A stretch of DNA of 64,000 nucleotides from positions 3,286,001-3,350,000 of the forward strand of contig VCCP01000005.1 in NCBI GenBank assembly GCA_005765155.1, given 5' to 3'. The translations under genes were made by a program, and so were the position numbers. This stretch comes from Zelopaecilomyces penicillatus (lineage: Eukaryota; Ascomycota; Sordariomycetes; Hypocreales; Pseudodiploosporaceae). The notes under the pieces were generated by a model. That model was not told the origin of the DNA and ran no database searches. It was given only the letters and a program-made list of their open reading frames with translations. Shown here one piece after another: positions 56,120 through 64,000 of the stretch (positions are counted from its first letter, which is position 1; each line of letters starts with the position of its first letter).

Positions 56120-57160
56120 CTATTTCTTTTTCCCGTGAAGCTTCTGCTTGATTTTATGAAGGGTACGTGTGTATTTCCCCAAGACAAAGGTGGCGTATTC
56201 GCCATGGTCATCCATCTCCTTTGAAGATCTTATCTTTATCCCCATGTACTCAGTTCGGTCCTCCTCCCTCTCGCCGATTGAAACAAGGACTCCGGTATAG
56301 CGAAAAAGTATAACGTTAAGAATCATCCTGCAGAGGCGGCCGTTGCCGTCCTGAAACGGGTGGATTGCGACAAATTGAAGTGAATATTTTGATGCAAGGG
56401 AGATTGGGTCAATGCTTCCTTTCGATTCCGCTTCCTCGAGTTCTCTCTTCATCTCTTGACACATCTCTTGCATCTTCTGGGGCACAAATCTCGGGACAAC
56501 AAACATGGTATTACCAGCGCCAACAGGAACGCTCCTATACTTGCCAGCATAGTCCTGAGATGGCACTTCGGGTATATCGTCCTGGATGATGGGGATGGCA
56601 TCGCAGAGAATTTTGTGGGTTGCTCTGATCAGATCTTCTGTCATATCTTCCCGCTTAATGATAAAATGGCGGATGATATGCTGAAATGCATTCATGTGTT
56701 GTATAACCTCACGACAGCCGAGCAGCAAGTGGTTTGCGGGCATGTCCTTCAAAGCTGGGTCGAGCTTGTATAGATCTAAAAGCATGTTTTTATACTCTGG
56801 GGCTCGTTCGTCCAGTTCAGGGATTGTTTCGCCACTCAATATTTTCCTGCAAAGGTGGAAAGTGATATCCAGTTCCATACCAACTCTTTCAATACAATTG
56901 CTGCCGAAAATTGCATGGATTATCATGTCGTGAACTTGTTTTTCTAAACTTTGGTCTTGCTCATTTGTGCGAGTTAAGCTTCTCAGGCTGTCATGGTATC
57001 TAGTTGCTTTCTCAAAGAGATCATGTGGGTTTTGGTTATCAGCAGCAGCATAAACTCGGTAGATTTCATCAGCCCGAAGGGTTAGGTCAAGAGACTGAGC
57101 AGAAGCCCTTGAGAAAGATGGCCACATCACACGAAGTGATTCTCGTAGTTCGTCAGACAT
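56120..57160 (-). CDS. Fic-domain protein, predicted AMP-transferase
   Basis: An intronless 346-residue Fic/DOC-family protein. Fic enzymes transfer AMP (or other nucleotide parts) from nucleotides to hydroxyl side chains. The core motif is complete: HPFQDGNGRLCR, residues 267-278, with catalytic His267, Asp271 and Arg275. The flap or substrate-hairpin region is GKYRSVPVGAGN (206-217). An N-terminal helix carries GSNCIERV (86-93): Ser87 and Glu91 fit the autoinhibitory S/T-xxx-E element of class II Fic proteins, but the following Gly/Asn is Arg92. The layout, with an inhibitory helix before the Fic core and a basic C-terminus (KIKQKLHGKKK), suggests a self-regulated enzyme. There is no signal peptide or TPR region, unlike animal FICD. 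AT-rich, degraded sequence adjoins its 5' side, so acquisition or mobility is possible. Confidence 0.9.
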   Translation of the reverse strand: MSDELRESLRVMWPSFSRASAQSLDLTLRADEIYRVYAAADNQNPHDLFEKATRYHDSLRSLTRTNEQDQSLEKQVHDMIIHAIFGSNCIERVGMELDITFHLCRKILSGETIPELDERAPEYKNMLLDLYKLDPALKDMPANHLLLGCREVIQHMNAFQHIIRHFIIKREDMTEDLIRATHKILCDAIPIIQDDIPEVPSQDYAGKYRSVPVGAGNTMFVVPRFVPQKMQEMCQEMKRELEEAESKGSIDPISLASKYSLQFVAIHPFQDGNGRLCRMILNVILFRYTGVLVSIGEREEDRTEYMGIKIRSSKEMDDHGEYATFVLGKYTRTLHKIKQKLHGKKK

Positions 57161-57239
57161 TTTTGTTCGTTTCTTGCTTCGATGATGTTGCTGTGTTGGT
57201 TGGGATGTCGAAAATCTCTTGAAGATTATGGGAAATTTG

Positions 57240-58260
57240 TCATGTTAAATAAAGATTTCGTCAGCCACATCAAATAGGGTTCACGAAAGCAGCAAGAGCT
57301 TACCGTCGCGCTCAAGTTTATAAAGCTTAAAATACTGATGTATAAAATTGTTTATCTAATAGTTAAAATCGGTTTAATATGGCTGAGTGCCTCGCCCCAC
57401 TAGTTGACACCTGCGTTGTTGCCATAACACCCCGACAGCGTGATGTAAATGTATGTCCGTATTCTTTTAGGCCTAGAAAGCCGAGTGTGACATTGTGGTT
57501 TCTTACATCTTTTCATTGAAGTTTGAGCCACCTGGTATTTGGCAAATTCTCTGATGGCCTTTTCGAAGCTGACTCAAAGTTTAGGCGATGTCTTAAAAAA
57601 TACGATAAGTTATAAGAGAAGGAAAAGTGTTTATACCGAGAGAGATACGACACATACCATCCTATGTGCCTTATAAGTTCCTTAATGAGAATAAAGTACT
57701 TGATGATGAGATTATGGCAGTATCATGTTTAATCTACATGATCTTCGGATGACAAGAGTGTGACAAGCTTCGAGAACACAACCAAAGGTGGCTTGATTTG
57801 AAATCTAGGGATATTCAACCAGGAAAACTCGAGTGTATACCATGGGAAGCTTGAGAAGCACAGTCTAATCATATTAAAAAGGCAAGAAAGGTCAACGCAC
57901 AGCAGCAAAGATAAGAGAAGCTGCCTAAGAACAAGAAGAAGAGAGACAGGCCAGACAAGAAGAAGAAAGACAAGCTGAGCAAGCAGAAAAGAAGGGATGA
58001 GTCAGTTAGGTAGGAAAATGAGCTATATCACAACGACTCAAACCACTAAGTTAAAAGTGATAAGTAGGGAGATTACTAAGGGTCTATAAAAGCATAGCTA
58101 GAGATTGCTAGAGATTGCTAGAAATTCCTAATAATTCCTAATAATATCTTAAATTTCTGGCGATTATAGAGCTGAGATCTAATTTCTTAGTAACAGTTAT
58201 TTCTGTAGCTGTCTTCGTCGATACTGTTGAAATGAGCTGTCGCATTCGCAGGAGGGTGTT
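57240..58260. mobile_element. AT-rich degraded island, possible RIP-mutated transposon relic
   Basis: About 1 kb is visibly AT-richer than its flanks. It holds a stop-ridden frame (57603-58000), a lysine/glutamine/glutamate-rich tract (AAG/GAA-rich, 57885-58000), and short tandem units CTAGAGATTG and CTAATAATTC at 58095-58145. This fits an old repeat inactivated by C-to-T mutation. No terminal inverted repeats or target duplication could be fixed by eye, so the mobile nature is inference. Confidence 0.35.
57603..58000 (+). pseudogene. Stop-ridden remnant of an unknown reading frame
   Basis: On the plus strand one phase reads VIREGKVFIPREIRHIPSYV, PYKFLNENKVLDDEIMAVSC, LIYMIFG, stop, QECDKLREHNQRWLDLKSRD, IQPGKLECIPWEA, stop, EAQSNHIKKARKVNAQQQR, stop, and then a very basic tail. 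The stops are TGA and TAA where CGA or CAA would fit. This is too protein-like for chance but cannot be functional as read. The charged tail resembles C-termini of some fungal DNA-transposon proteins, which is a weak similarity. It lies divergent from the Fic gene. Confidence 0.45.
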
Positions 58261-58656
58261 TAAAATACCAAGTTGAAGGTTCTGACCATCAAAAATGAAA
58301 ATCTACACATGGATTGGCTGAGGCTATCTGCATGATGTTAGAAACCGGGAGACTTTTGAGGTTTGGGCATATGTGATGTGGAAGTGAAGTGGATGAGGCA
58401 CGGTCTAGAAACTTTGACAGGGCCCTGGCTTAAGTGGTTTCAATGGTGCTAGTGATCGTCACTAGCGTCGGTCCACCACACCTGTACCTGTAGATCAGTT
58501 AACGCGTCTCCCAACGACTGCAACGCGTCGAGGGGGGTAATTAATTGACTGTTACCAGATACCTGGAATATCACCACATCCTGCTACTCCGTACACCACT
58601 ATCAATCGACACCACAGCCTCAGATACTGCATCTCTGCATCCTGCTGTCCTCCATC
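58261..58656. other. RNase H2A promoter and leader
   Basis: Composition returns to normal after the AT-rich island. A TACTCCGTAC motif lies at 58585. No further frame was seen. Confidence 0.5.
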
Positions 58657-59679
58657 ATGGGCTCAGACTCAAATTCCAAACACGTACCGACCTTCCTCCC
58701 ACCCTCCGTCCACTCCGTCGAACTCCTCTCCGGTGCCACCTTTTCCCACTACTCACATATTCCAGCCGCTCTTCTGCCCTCCGACCCGTCCGATCCATCA
58801 TCGTCAGCAGCAGCACCGCCATGTTGTCTCGGTGTCGACGAGGCCGGCCGCGGTCCTGTGCTAGGCCCCATGGTCTACGGTGTCTTCTTCCTGCCCATCG
58901 AAGGCTCCGACACCCTGCTGCGTGAGACGCATCATTTTGACGACTCCAAGGTCCTTACCGCCGCTGTTCGTTCCTCGTTGATGGAGACGCTTTGTACTCC
59001 GGGCACCGATCTGCACGATACCTGCGGCTGGGCGACGACGGCGCTGTCGGCCCGTGATATTGGCGCGAACATGATGAAGCCCGTCATGTACAACCTCAAT
59101 GCACAGGCTATGGATGCCACTATTGAGCTTATCCGAGCCGTATACGCAAAGGGCGTCAACATCCAGGAAATCTACGTCGACACCATTGGTCCTCCCGCCA
59201 GCTACCAAGCCAAACTCCAGCGCATCTTCCCCACTGCCAAGATCATTGTTGCAAAGAAGGCAGACAGCCTTTACGCCTGTGTCAGCGCCGCTTCCGTCTG
59301 CGCAAAGGTGACCCGTGACGCTGCACTCGAAGCACTCTATCACGCTCACCAGAGCAATACCAACGGCGGTAGCGACGAAAACGACGATAAGCAAGAGGGC
59401 ATGGCGTGGGGTTCTGGCTACCCTTCTGACGCTCGCTGTGTGAACTGGTTGCGAAACAACATGCACCCTCTATTCGGATGGGGTCCAGAGTGTCGCTTCA
59501 GTTGGGGTACCGCCAAGGACATGCTCGAAACCAAGGGCGGCATCAAGGTGGTTTGGCCTGCTGATGACGACGGAGAGACCAGCAGAATGACCGACTTCTT
59601 CTCATCGGGTGACAAGGACAAGCAAACAAATGAGCTGGGCTCATGGTTCGGCACGCCAGCAGGGCAGGAAGCGTTCTGA
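58657..59679 (+). CDS. RNH201: Ribonuclease H2 catalytic subunit A
   Basis: The catalytic subunit of nuclear RNase H2 cleaves RNA in RNA-DNA hybrids and starts removal of single ribonucleotides from DNA. It is an intronless gene of 340 residues. The type 2 RNase H fold is plain: LGVDEAGRGPVLGPMVYGVF with Asp61 and Glu62, EIYVDTIGPPASYQ with Asp175, and VAKKADSLYACVSAASVCAK with Asp203, giving the four metal-binding acids. HFDDSKVLTAAVRSSL and SGYPSDARCVNWLRNN are also family blocks. The N-terminal 50 residues are Ser/Pro-rich and variable in the family. The C-terminus has TSRMTDFFSSGD, which resembles a PCNA-interacting motif of the type seen in subunit B; this is tentative. The gene is convergent with SEY1. 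Confidence 0.95.
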   Translation: MGSDSNSKHVPTFLPPSVHSVELLSGATFSHYSHIPAALLPSDPSDPSSSAAAPPCCLGVDEAGRGPVLGPMVYGVFFLPIEGSDTLLRETHHFDDSKVLTAAVRSSLMETLCTPGTDLHDTCGWATTALSARDIGANMMKPVMYNLNAQAMDATIELIRAVYAKGVNIQEIYVDTIGPPASYQAKLQRIFPTAKIIVAKKADSLYACVSAASVCAKVTRDAALEALYHAHQSNTNGGSDENDDKQEGMAWGSGYPSDARCVNWLRNNMHPLFGWGPECRFSWGTAKDMLETKGGIKVVWPADDDGETSRMTDFFSSGDKDKQTNELGSWFGTPAGQEAF

Positions 59680-60071
59680 GGTCTTCATGTCTTCAATACA
59701 ATACAAATTAATTAATTTACAACTTATACGTTACCGGCGCTTTCTCTTGACTTGGGGGTATAACTTGGGCACACTTCGCACGGCATTGGCATGATACCTG
59801 ATTTTGGTTAAGGGACCTGGATTTTTTTCATTTGTGAATGATGATCGGAGTTAGGGGACGGGGAAAGTCATCTAGGCCCATATAAAAATGCTCTTCTTTT
59901 AGTATCTTCTTTTGGTGTCCGACATTACATCGTATCCTATGCGCTAGTTGTGACGCAGCATGCATCGAGCCCCAACCCCAAGTCCCAGTTCCATGTCCCA
60001 AATCCCAACCAAGTCCTCAATCCCAAGCCCACAGTCTGAGCCATGCATCAAAGTCTGTGCGTTTGCATGTA
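59680..60071. other. Intergenic between convergent RNase H2A and SEY1
   Basis: A 3' UTR zone. It has short direct repeats of CCCAA/CAAGTCCCA around 59970-60030. No gene is present. Confidence 0.5.
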
Positions 60072-62904
60072 TTAGATATCATCAAGATCGTCTCTGTCTG
60101 CAGACCCAGACCTCGCCTTCCTCCCTCGACTATCCAGTGTGTCTAGGCTGATGTTGTCGCTGTCCCGAGACGCCGGTACAGCCAGTGCCTGTCGCGCTGT
60201 CTCCGAGTTGGCAATGAAGTCACGAAGTTGCTGTTTGGCAATATCAAGTCCCTGGCTGGCGGCAGCATTGCCCATTTGCATCATGGGACCCAGCAGGTTT
60301 AGCGTGTATGCAACATAAGTGCCTCCTGCCATCATGATAAGGAGTATGAATAAGAATGGGTTCCGTAGCACTAAAACAGAAACATAATGTTAGCCAAGAG
60401 TCCCTTCTCATCCCCCTTTGATAAGTTGATAGAGTGCTAATCTTACCCATGAAAATCTCATTCCACCCAAGTGCCACAAGCAGGGCATAAAAGTACCAGG
60501 GCACTTGTGCCACTCCGCCAATGGCACTTCGTTTGGCCTCAACATAGACGCCATCAGCCGTCTTTTTGAAGCGCACAACCAGATCCTGTCGCTTGCTCTC
60601 ACTAAGCACAGTCATCTCTTCCTCAAGACTCTTGCCCTCCTCCTCATCCACTCCTCCGATCGGCGACAAGTCTTCCTCATCGCCGGGCTCTACTCCGCTT
60701 GGTTGTGGGCCGACAAAGCTGATGAGGTCAGGCGGAGCAAAGGTCGACGCAAGTCGGAATCGCGACAACAGGGGAATTAATTGGAGCGTCGACTCCCGGG
60801 CCTTGGTGTAAATTCCTTCAATGTCATCCGTGGGGCGCCATATGCGCGGGACACCTGCTTCGTCATATCGGAACTTGTCCTCAAAGTTCTCCCTAAGTTT
60901 CATGAGGATGTTGCCTTCCATGACTTCCTCATCGACTCGTTCGCGTAAACCAACCCAGCTCTTGCGTCGAAGGCGCCACATGCCGACCTGAACTTCGTCG
61001 TCGCTAGCGTCGAAGCTCCTAGCTCGGTCGGCGAAACGTCCTTCGGCCTCCTGAACGATACCCGCGAATACATTCCAGATTCGATCCCAGAGATCCTTTT
61101 CTGTCGGCGGTTTGTCTCCTTCTTCGGGGGCACCTGATCCTCCTCTTCCAGAGCCTAATTTATTGAACTCCAAGCCAATCGCATCGCCAAGCCGAGACTT
61201 GACCCATCGCTCAACCCGCGTCGCCAATCGTCGCATCTCCTCCTTGCGCAGCTTACCGCTGACCTCGTCCAGTTCGGATTCAAACAGCTGGTTTTGCGAC
61301 ACGAAATTGGTCCATGCAACATTTTGAATCGTCAAGCTTTCAACTTCGACCTTGAAGATCTCGAGAGTCTTCTTCTTTTCGTTTGCGACAATCTCGGCGA
61401 ACTCATAGCCGCCGCCTGCCTTCTGGCCGGCTTTAACCTTGTTAGTGACGGCTTCACTAAAGGCTGCGACACCCGCCTTGTGAGCAGCAGCCAGTTGGCC
61501 TTGGTATAAAGTCTTCAGCCGCCCGTCAACCTTAATCTCCAGATCTTGTTTCTTGCGCATGTAGACACCCTTGTGGTAGCGGCTTGCCTGTACTTCAAAC
61601 GCGGCGAAGCATTTAGTTCGCGCCTCACTTCCTATAATGCCGAGTTCTGATAGTACGACGGCCTTGCCTAGTTTGACAGCTTCGTTCTGCCGTTCTTCAA
61701 GAGGAACCAGAACAAAATCAAAGCTTATCAGGACTTCTCGGGAAATTTCATCACATCGGAACTGAGCTAGGAGCTCTTGTTGGGTGGGCAAATCGAGGTC
61801 CTTGTTGTTGACGATTTGGTCCCAAATACCTTGAGCGTACACTGAGAATCCATCGGCAGGGATTCTCCTATGGTATTCGGGTAAGAAAATGCCGCCCTCA
61901 AGCTCCTGGTTGCCGTGACCGGATATCTTGCCTGTCCTGTGTCCAGCAGTGAATCGAGACCCGAGTTGCTTGACTTCACTAACAAATTTGTCTCCCTGAA
62001 GGATTTTGTGTGGGAGAGCGGCGAAGCCAAAGTCGAAGTAGTCTTCGATACGGGCATTCTCAAGGCCCTGTGGCTTGGAAATCGTAGACCAGATCTTTGT
62101 CAAATCCTGAATCAGAGTATTTCGAAGATTGGCCAGAGGTGTCGTTCCCAGATGATCGCGGATAACGAAGAAGAGAAGAGATCTCGGGGTTGAACTACTC
62201 ATGGTGTGTTAGTACCGACCTGTAAGCTCCAAAACTTTGAAAAGCAGAACAAAGGGTCAGAGGGCGGTTCGCACATACTTTTTGTCCTTGAGAAAAAGTT
62301 GCAGGTTCACCTCAAATACAGTCTTCAGCAAGCCCATGTTGGCACCCTGATACAGACCGACCTGATGCTCCCAGATGTTGACGAGAAGAACCTCGCTCGT
62401 GGCTAGTGCGAACAGAGCACTCTTGCGCTCAAAGTCCTGGTCCTCGCCGCGCTCGCGACCATCGGTGCCTTCGACATCCATGACGAGGATATTGTCTGCC
62501 ATCTTGGTGCCGGCGCTTTCCTCACGCTTATTCTTGGACATCCAAATGCCTTTTGTGGTCTGACGGCGCTCTGTTTCCGACATGACAGAGAACTCGGTGC
62601 CAAAAAGATTATTGAGTAAGGTGGACTTTCCGGTCGACTGCGATCCGAAGACTGAGATGAGGTGATAGTTGAAACCAGCTTCGGCAACTCGCATAGTCCG
62701 TAGATAGTCGCTAATGTTGGAACTGATGCAGCGAAGGAGCAGGAACGCAAATTAGCCGGCTGGGCCCGAAATACTGTGCAGAGGCATCAAGCGCATGATT
62801 CCCGCAACCTACTTGAAATCCTTCTCCTCATCAATGACCTGGACGCCATGGTCATAAGTGCCGTCGGCCGGCGTGTCGCCGACAGCAGAAAAATGGCCGT
62901 TCAT
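60072..62904 (-). CDS. SEY1: ER membrane-fusion GTPase Sey1 (RHD3/atlastin-like)
   Basis: A dynamin-like GTPase of the ER that fuses tubules, the fungal counterpart of plant RHD3. Four exons on the minus strand are 62904-62813, 62722-62279, 62194-60447 and 60370-60072, giving 860 residues, the usual length. GTPase motifs: P-loop GSQSTGKST (57-65), switch/G3 DVEGTDGRERG (Asp113, Gly116), and the G4 region FFVIRDHLGT (Arg191-Asp192). A long helical bundle follows. The membrane anchor is a hairpin at about residues 745-785 (PWYFYALLVALGWNEIF then VLRNPFLFILLIMMAGGTYV), with the third intron placed between its two helices. A cytoplasmic tail with an amphipathic helix and an acidic ADRDDLDDI end closes the protein. 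The exon junctions preserve the family sequence throughout. Confidence 0.95.
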
Positions 62905-63859
62905 GATTGCGTCAAGCACAGGGGCTCAGCAACGGGAAGCCGCATCTAGGTCAGGCCGAAGTAAGATATGAAGCTGGTGGATGCAGTTGCGATGATGTGT
63001 GCGTGTTGGTGGTGAAAGATGGGAGGAGAGAAGAAGCGGAGGAGACCCGGCAAGAGTGCTGCGAGAGGCGAGAGAGGAGAGTCGATGGATGAAGTTGTGA
63101 CCACATACACCCTTGTGATCATGCCAAGCGACCCTTTTGGAGGGGGGCTGCTAATGAGCCACGAGCCATTATTCCGTGCTAATTAACACTGTAGCAGCTT
63201 TCTTTGGTGGCGCCACAGGGGAGAGGAGCCGAGCCTTTGGCTAGTTGGCTAGCAGCCGAGCACTGAGTTGAGCACTAATTAAGAGCATGGTTTCTTATCT
63301 AATGCAGTTCTTAGTCAGTGATAGAGTTGAACCTTGTCTTCTGTCCAGATGTACTCGGCCAAGTCGGCACAATAAAGATACTCGTAATGGTCTGGATGGA
63401 AAAGAAGTTTACGAATATACAAAAGTATAGTTTAATACGATCTGTCAAGTATCATTGCTCATCTTCAAATTACTACTATACAGTACCTACCTATCTTACC
63501 CAAGGTACATGCGTATGTTAACTTCGTACCTCTTGATTAGGGCCACGGCATGCGGGGCTTTGGTGGGAGAGATAATACTTTGAAGCTGGGTGTCTCGGTT
63601 GGCGGTTAGCTTCAATTCCAGGTGGCAGACCCATGTCTACCCATGCTGGACTGCTGCGCGCCAGCTTTCAACACGTCAACAACCACCCAAGGCGCGTCCT
63701 TACGAATATACATGGTACAAAAAAGGCCGAGTATCACCACAACACGCGCTGTCGCAGAACAAATCCAACCACCGGAAACACAACTCACATTCTATGCGGA
63801 TTGATGCGAAAATCGTTGTTTTCTCCTCCAGTGCTCTCTAAAGCTCAATCTGACATATA
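62905..63859. other. Divergent promoter region of SEY1 and the terminal gene
   Basis: No credible gene. It contains CTACCTATCTTACCCAAGGTAC near 63486-63508, again of the TACCTA type. Confidence 0.5.
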
Positions 63860-64000
63860 ATGGGCTCACGCGCCAGGCGCGTGGACGCGGCCGAGCCGCA
63901 AGCTATCCACGAGCTGGGGGTTCGAGGCCGGTGAGTAGCGATCACTCTGCATTCTTTGTCTGTTGGAAATGTTTGGATGTTGAGCTCTTCTAATGCGCGA
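63860..64000 (+). CDS. First exon of an unidentified gene (continues beyond window)
   Basis: An ATG at 63860 opens a frame (MGSRARRVDAAEPQAIHELG then VRGR) that meets a consensus donor GTGAGT at 63931 after 71 bases. The sequence beyond the donor looks intronic to the window end. Base composition inside the exon is GC-rich, unlike the leader. The product cannot be recognised from 23 residues. The start and donor are seen; that it is a gene is inference. Confidence 0.4.

Noticed and set aside
1..64000. CRISPR arrays, prokaryotic operons, phage or viral genes
   Set aside because: None seen. The direct repeats present are simple microsatellites without unique spacers, and the genes have eukaryotic introns.

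Overview
The window is nuclear DNA of a filamentous ascomycete. The genes carry short spliceosomal introns with GT...AG ends and CTAAC/TACTAAT-like branch sites. They lie on both strands without operons, and many products are diagnostic of fungi or eukaryotes (TAF4, ARPC5, AP-2 alpha, SEY1, RNase H2A, an Sds3-like protein, ARS-binding protein 2). Gene content and the style of the intergenic DNA (dispersed TACCTA/GGTAGGTA and TACGGAGTA motifs) suggest a sordariomycete, probably Hypocreales. That placement is inference; no marker here fixes genus or species.

Layout. 1-2981: the 3' part of a TAF4 gene and a four-exon nitrilase-family amidase. 2982-18730: a 15.7-kb stretch with almost no convincing protein gene. 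It holds microsatellites, one tiny spliced candidate transcript (minus, 30 codons, leader intron), and a decayed minus-strand gene near 16.6-17.2 kb with RIP-like nonsense changes. 18731-30845: a compact housekeeping block: ARPC5, an NDUFAF5-like methyltransferase (convergent), AP-2 alpha (divergent), a PLP-homeostasis protein, a Vps51/COG7-like tether subunit and an Sds3-like Rpd3L subunit. 31499-33605: a CmcJ/NvfI (GA4 desaturase-like) oxidoreductase and an NTF2/SnoaL-like protein, both minus. 35148-48628: ARS-binding protein 2, a sugar-transporter-like MFS protein and an EF-hand MscS channel, separated by gaps of 2.7-3.2 kb. 49043-52809: a six-exon dienelactone hydrolase with a probable GC-AG intron, a coactosin-like ADF-H protein, and an acidic unknown gene interrupted by an in-frame TAA. 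54311-57160: a secreted GH27-type glycosidase and a Fic-domain protein. 57.2-58.3 kb: an AT-rich island with a stop-ridden reading frame. 58657-62904: RNase H2A and SEY1. The window closes with the first exon of an unidentified gene.

How the genes relate. There is no metabolic cluster with a backbone enzyme. Several genes touch actin and membrane traffic (ARPC5, coactosin, AP-2 alpha, COG7-like, SEY1) and chromatin or DNA upkeep (TAF4, Sds3-like, Abp2, RNase H2A), but I see no shared regulation. The accessory-looking parts are the Fic gene beside a degraded island, the oxidoreductase/SnoaL-like pair, and the gene-poor 15.7-kb stretch with its pseudogene. Exon borders were placed by reading splice signals, frame and family continuity by eye; no alignment was run.
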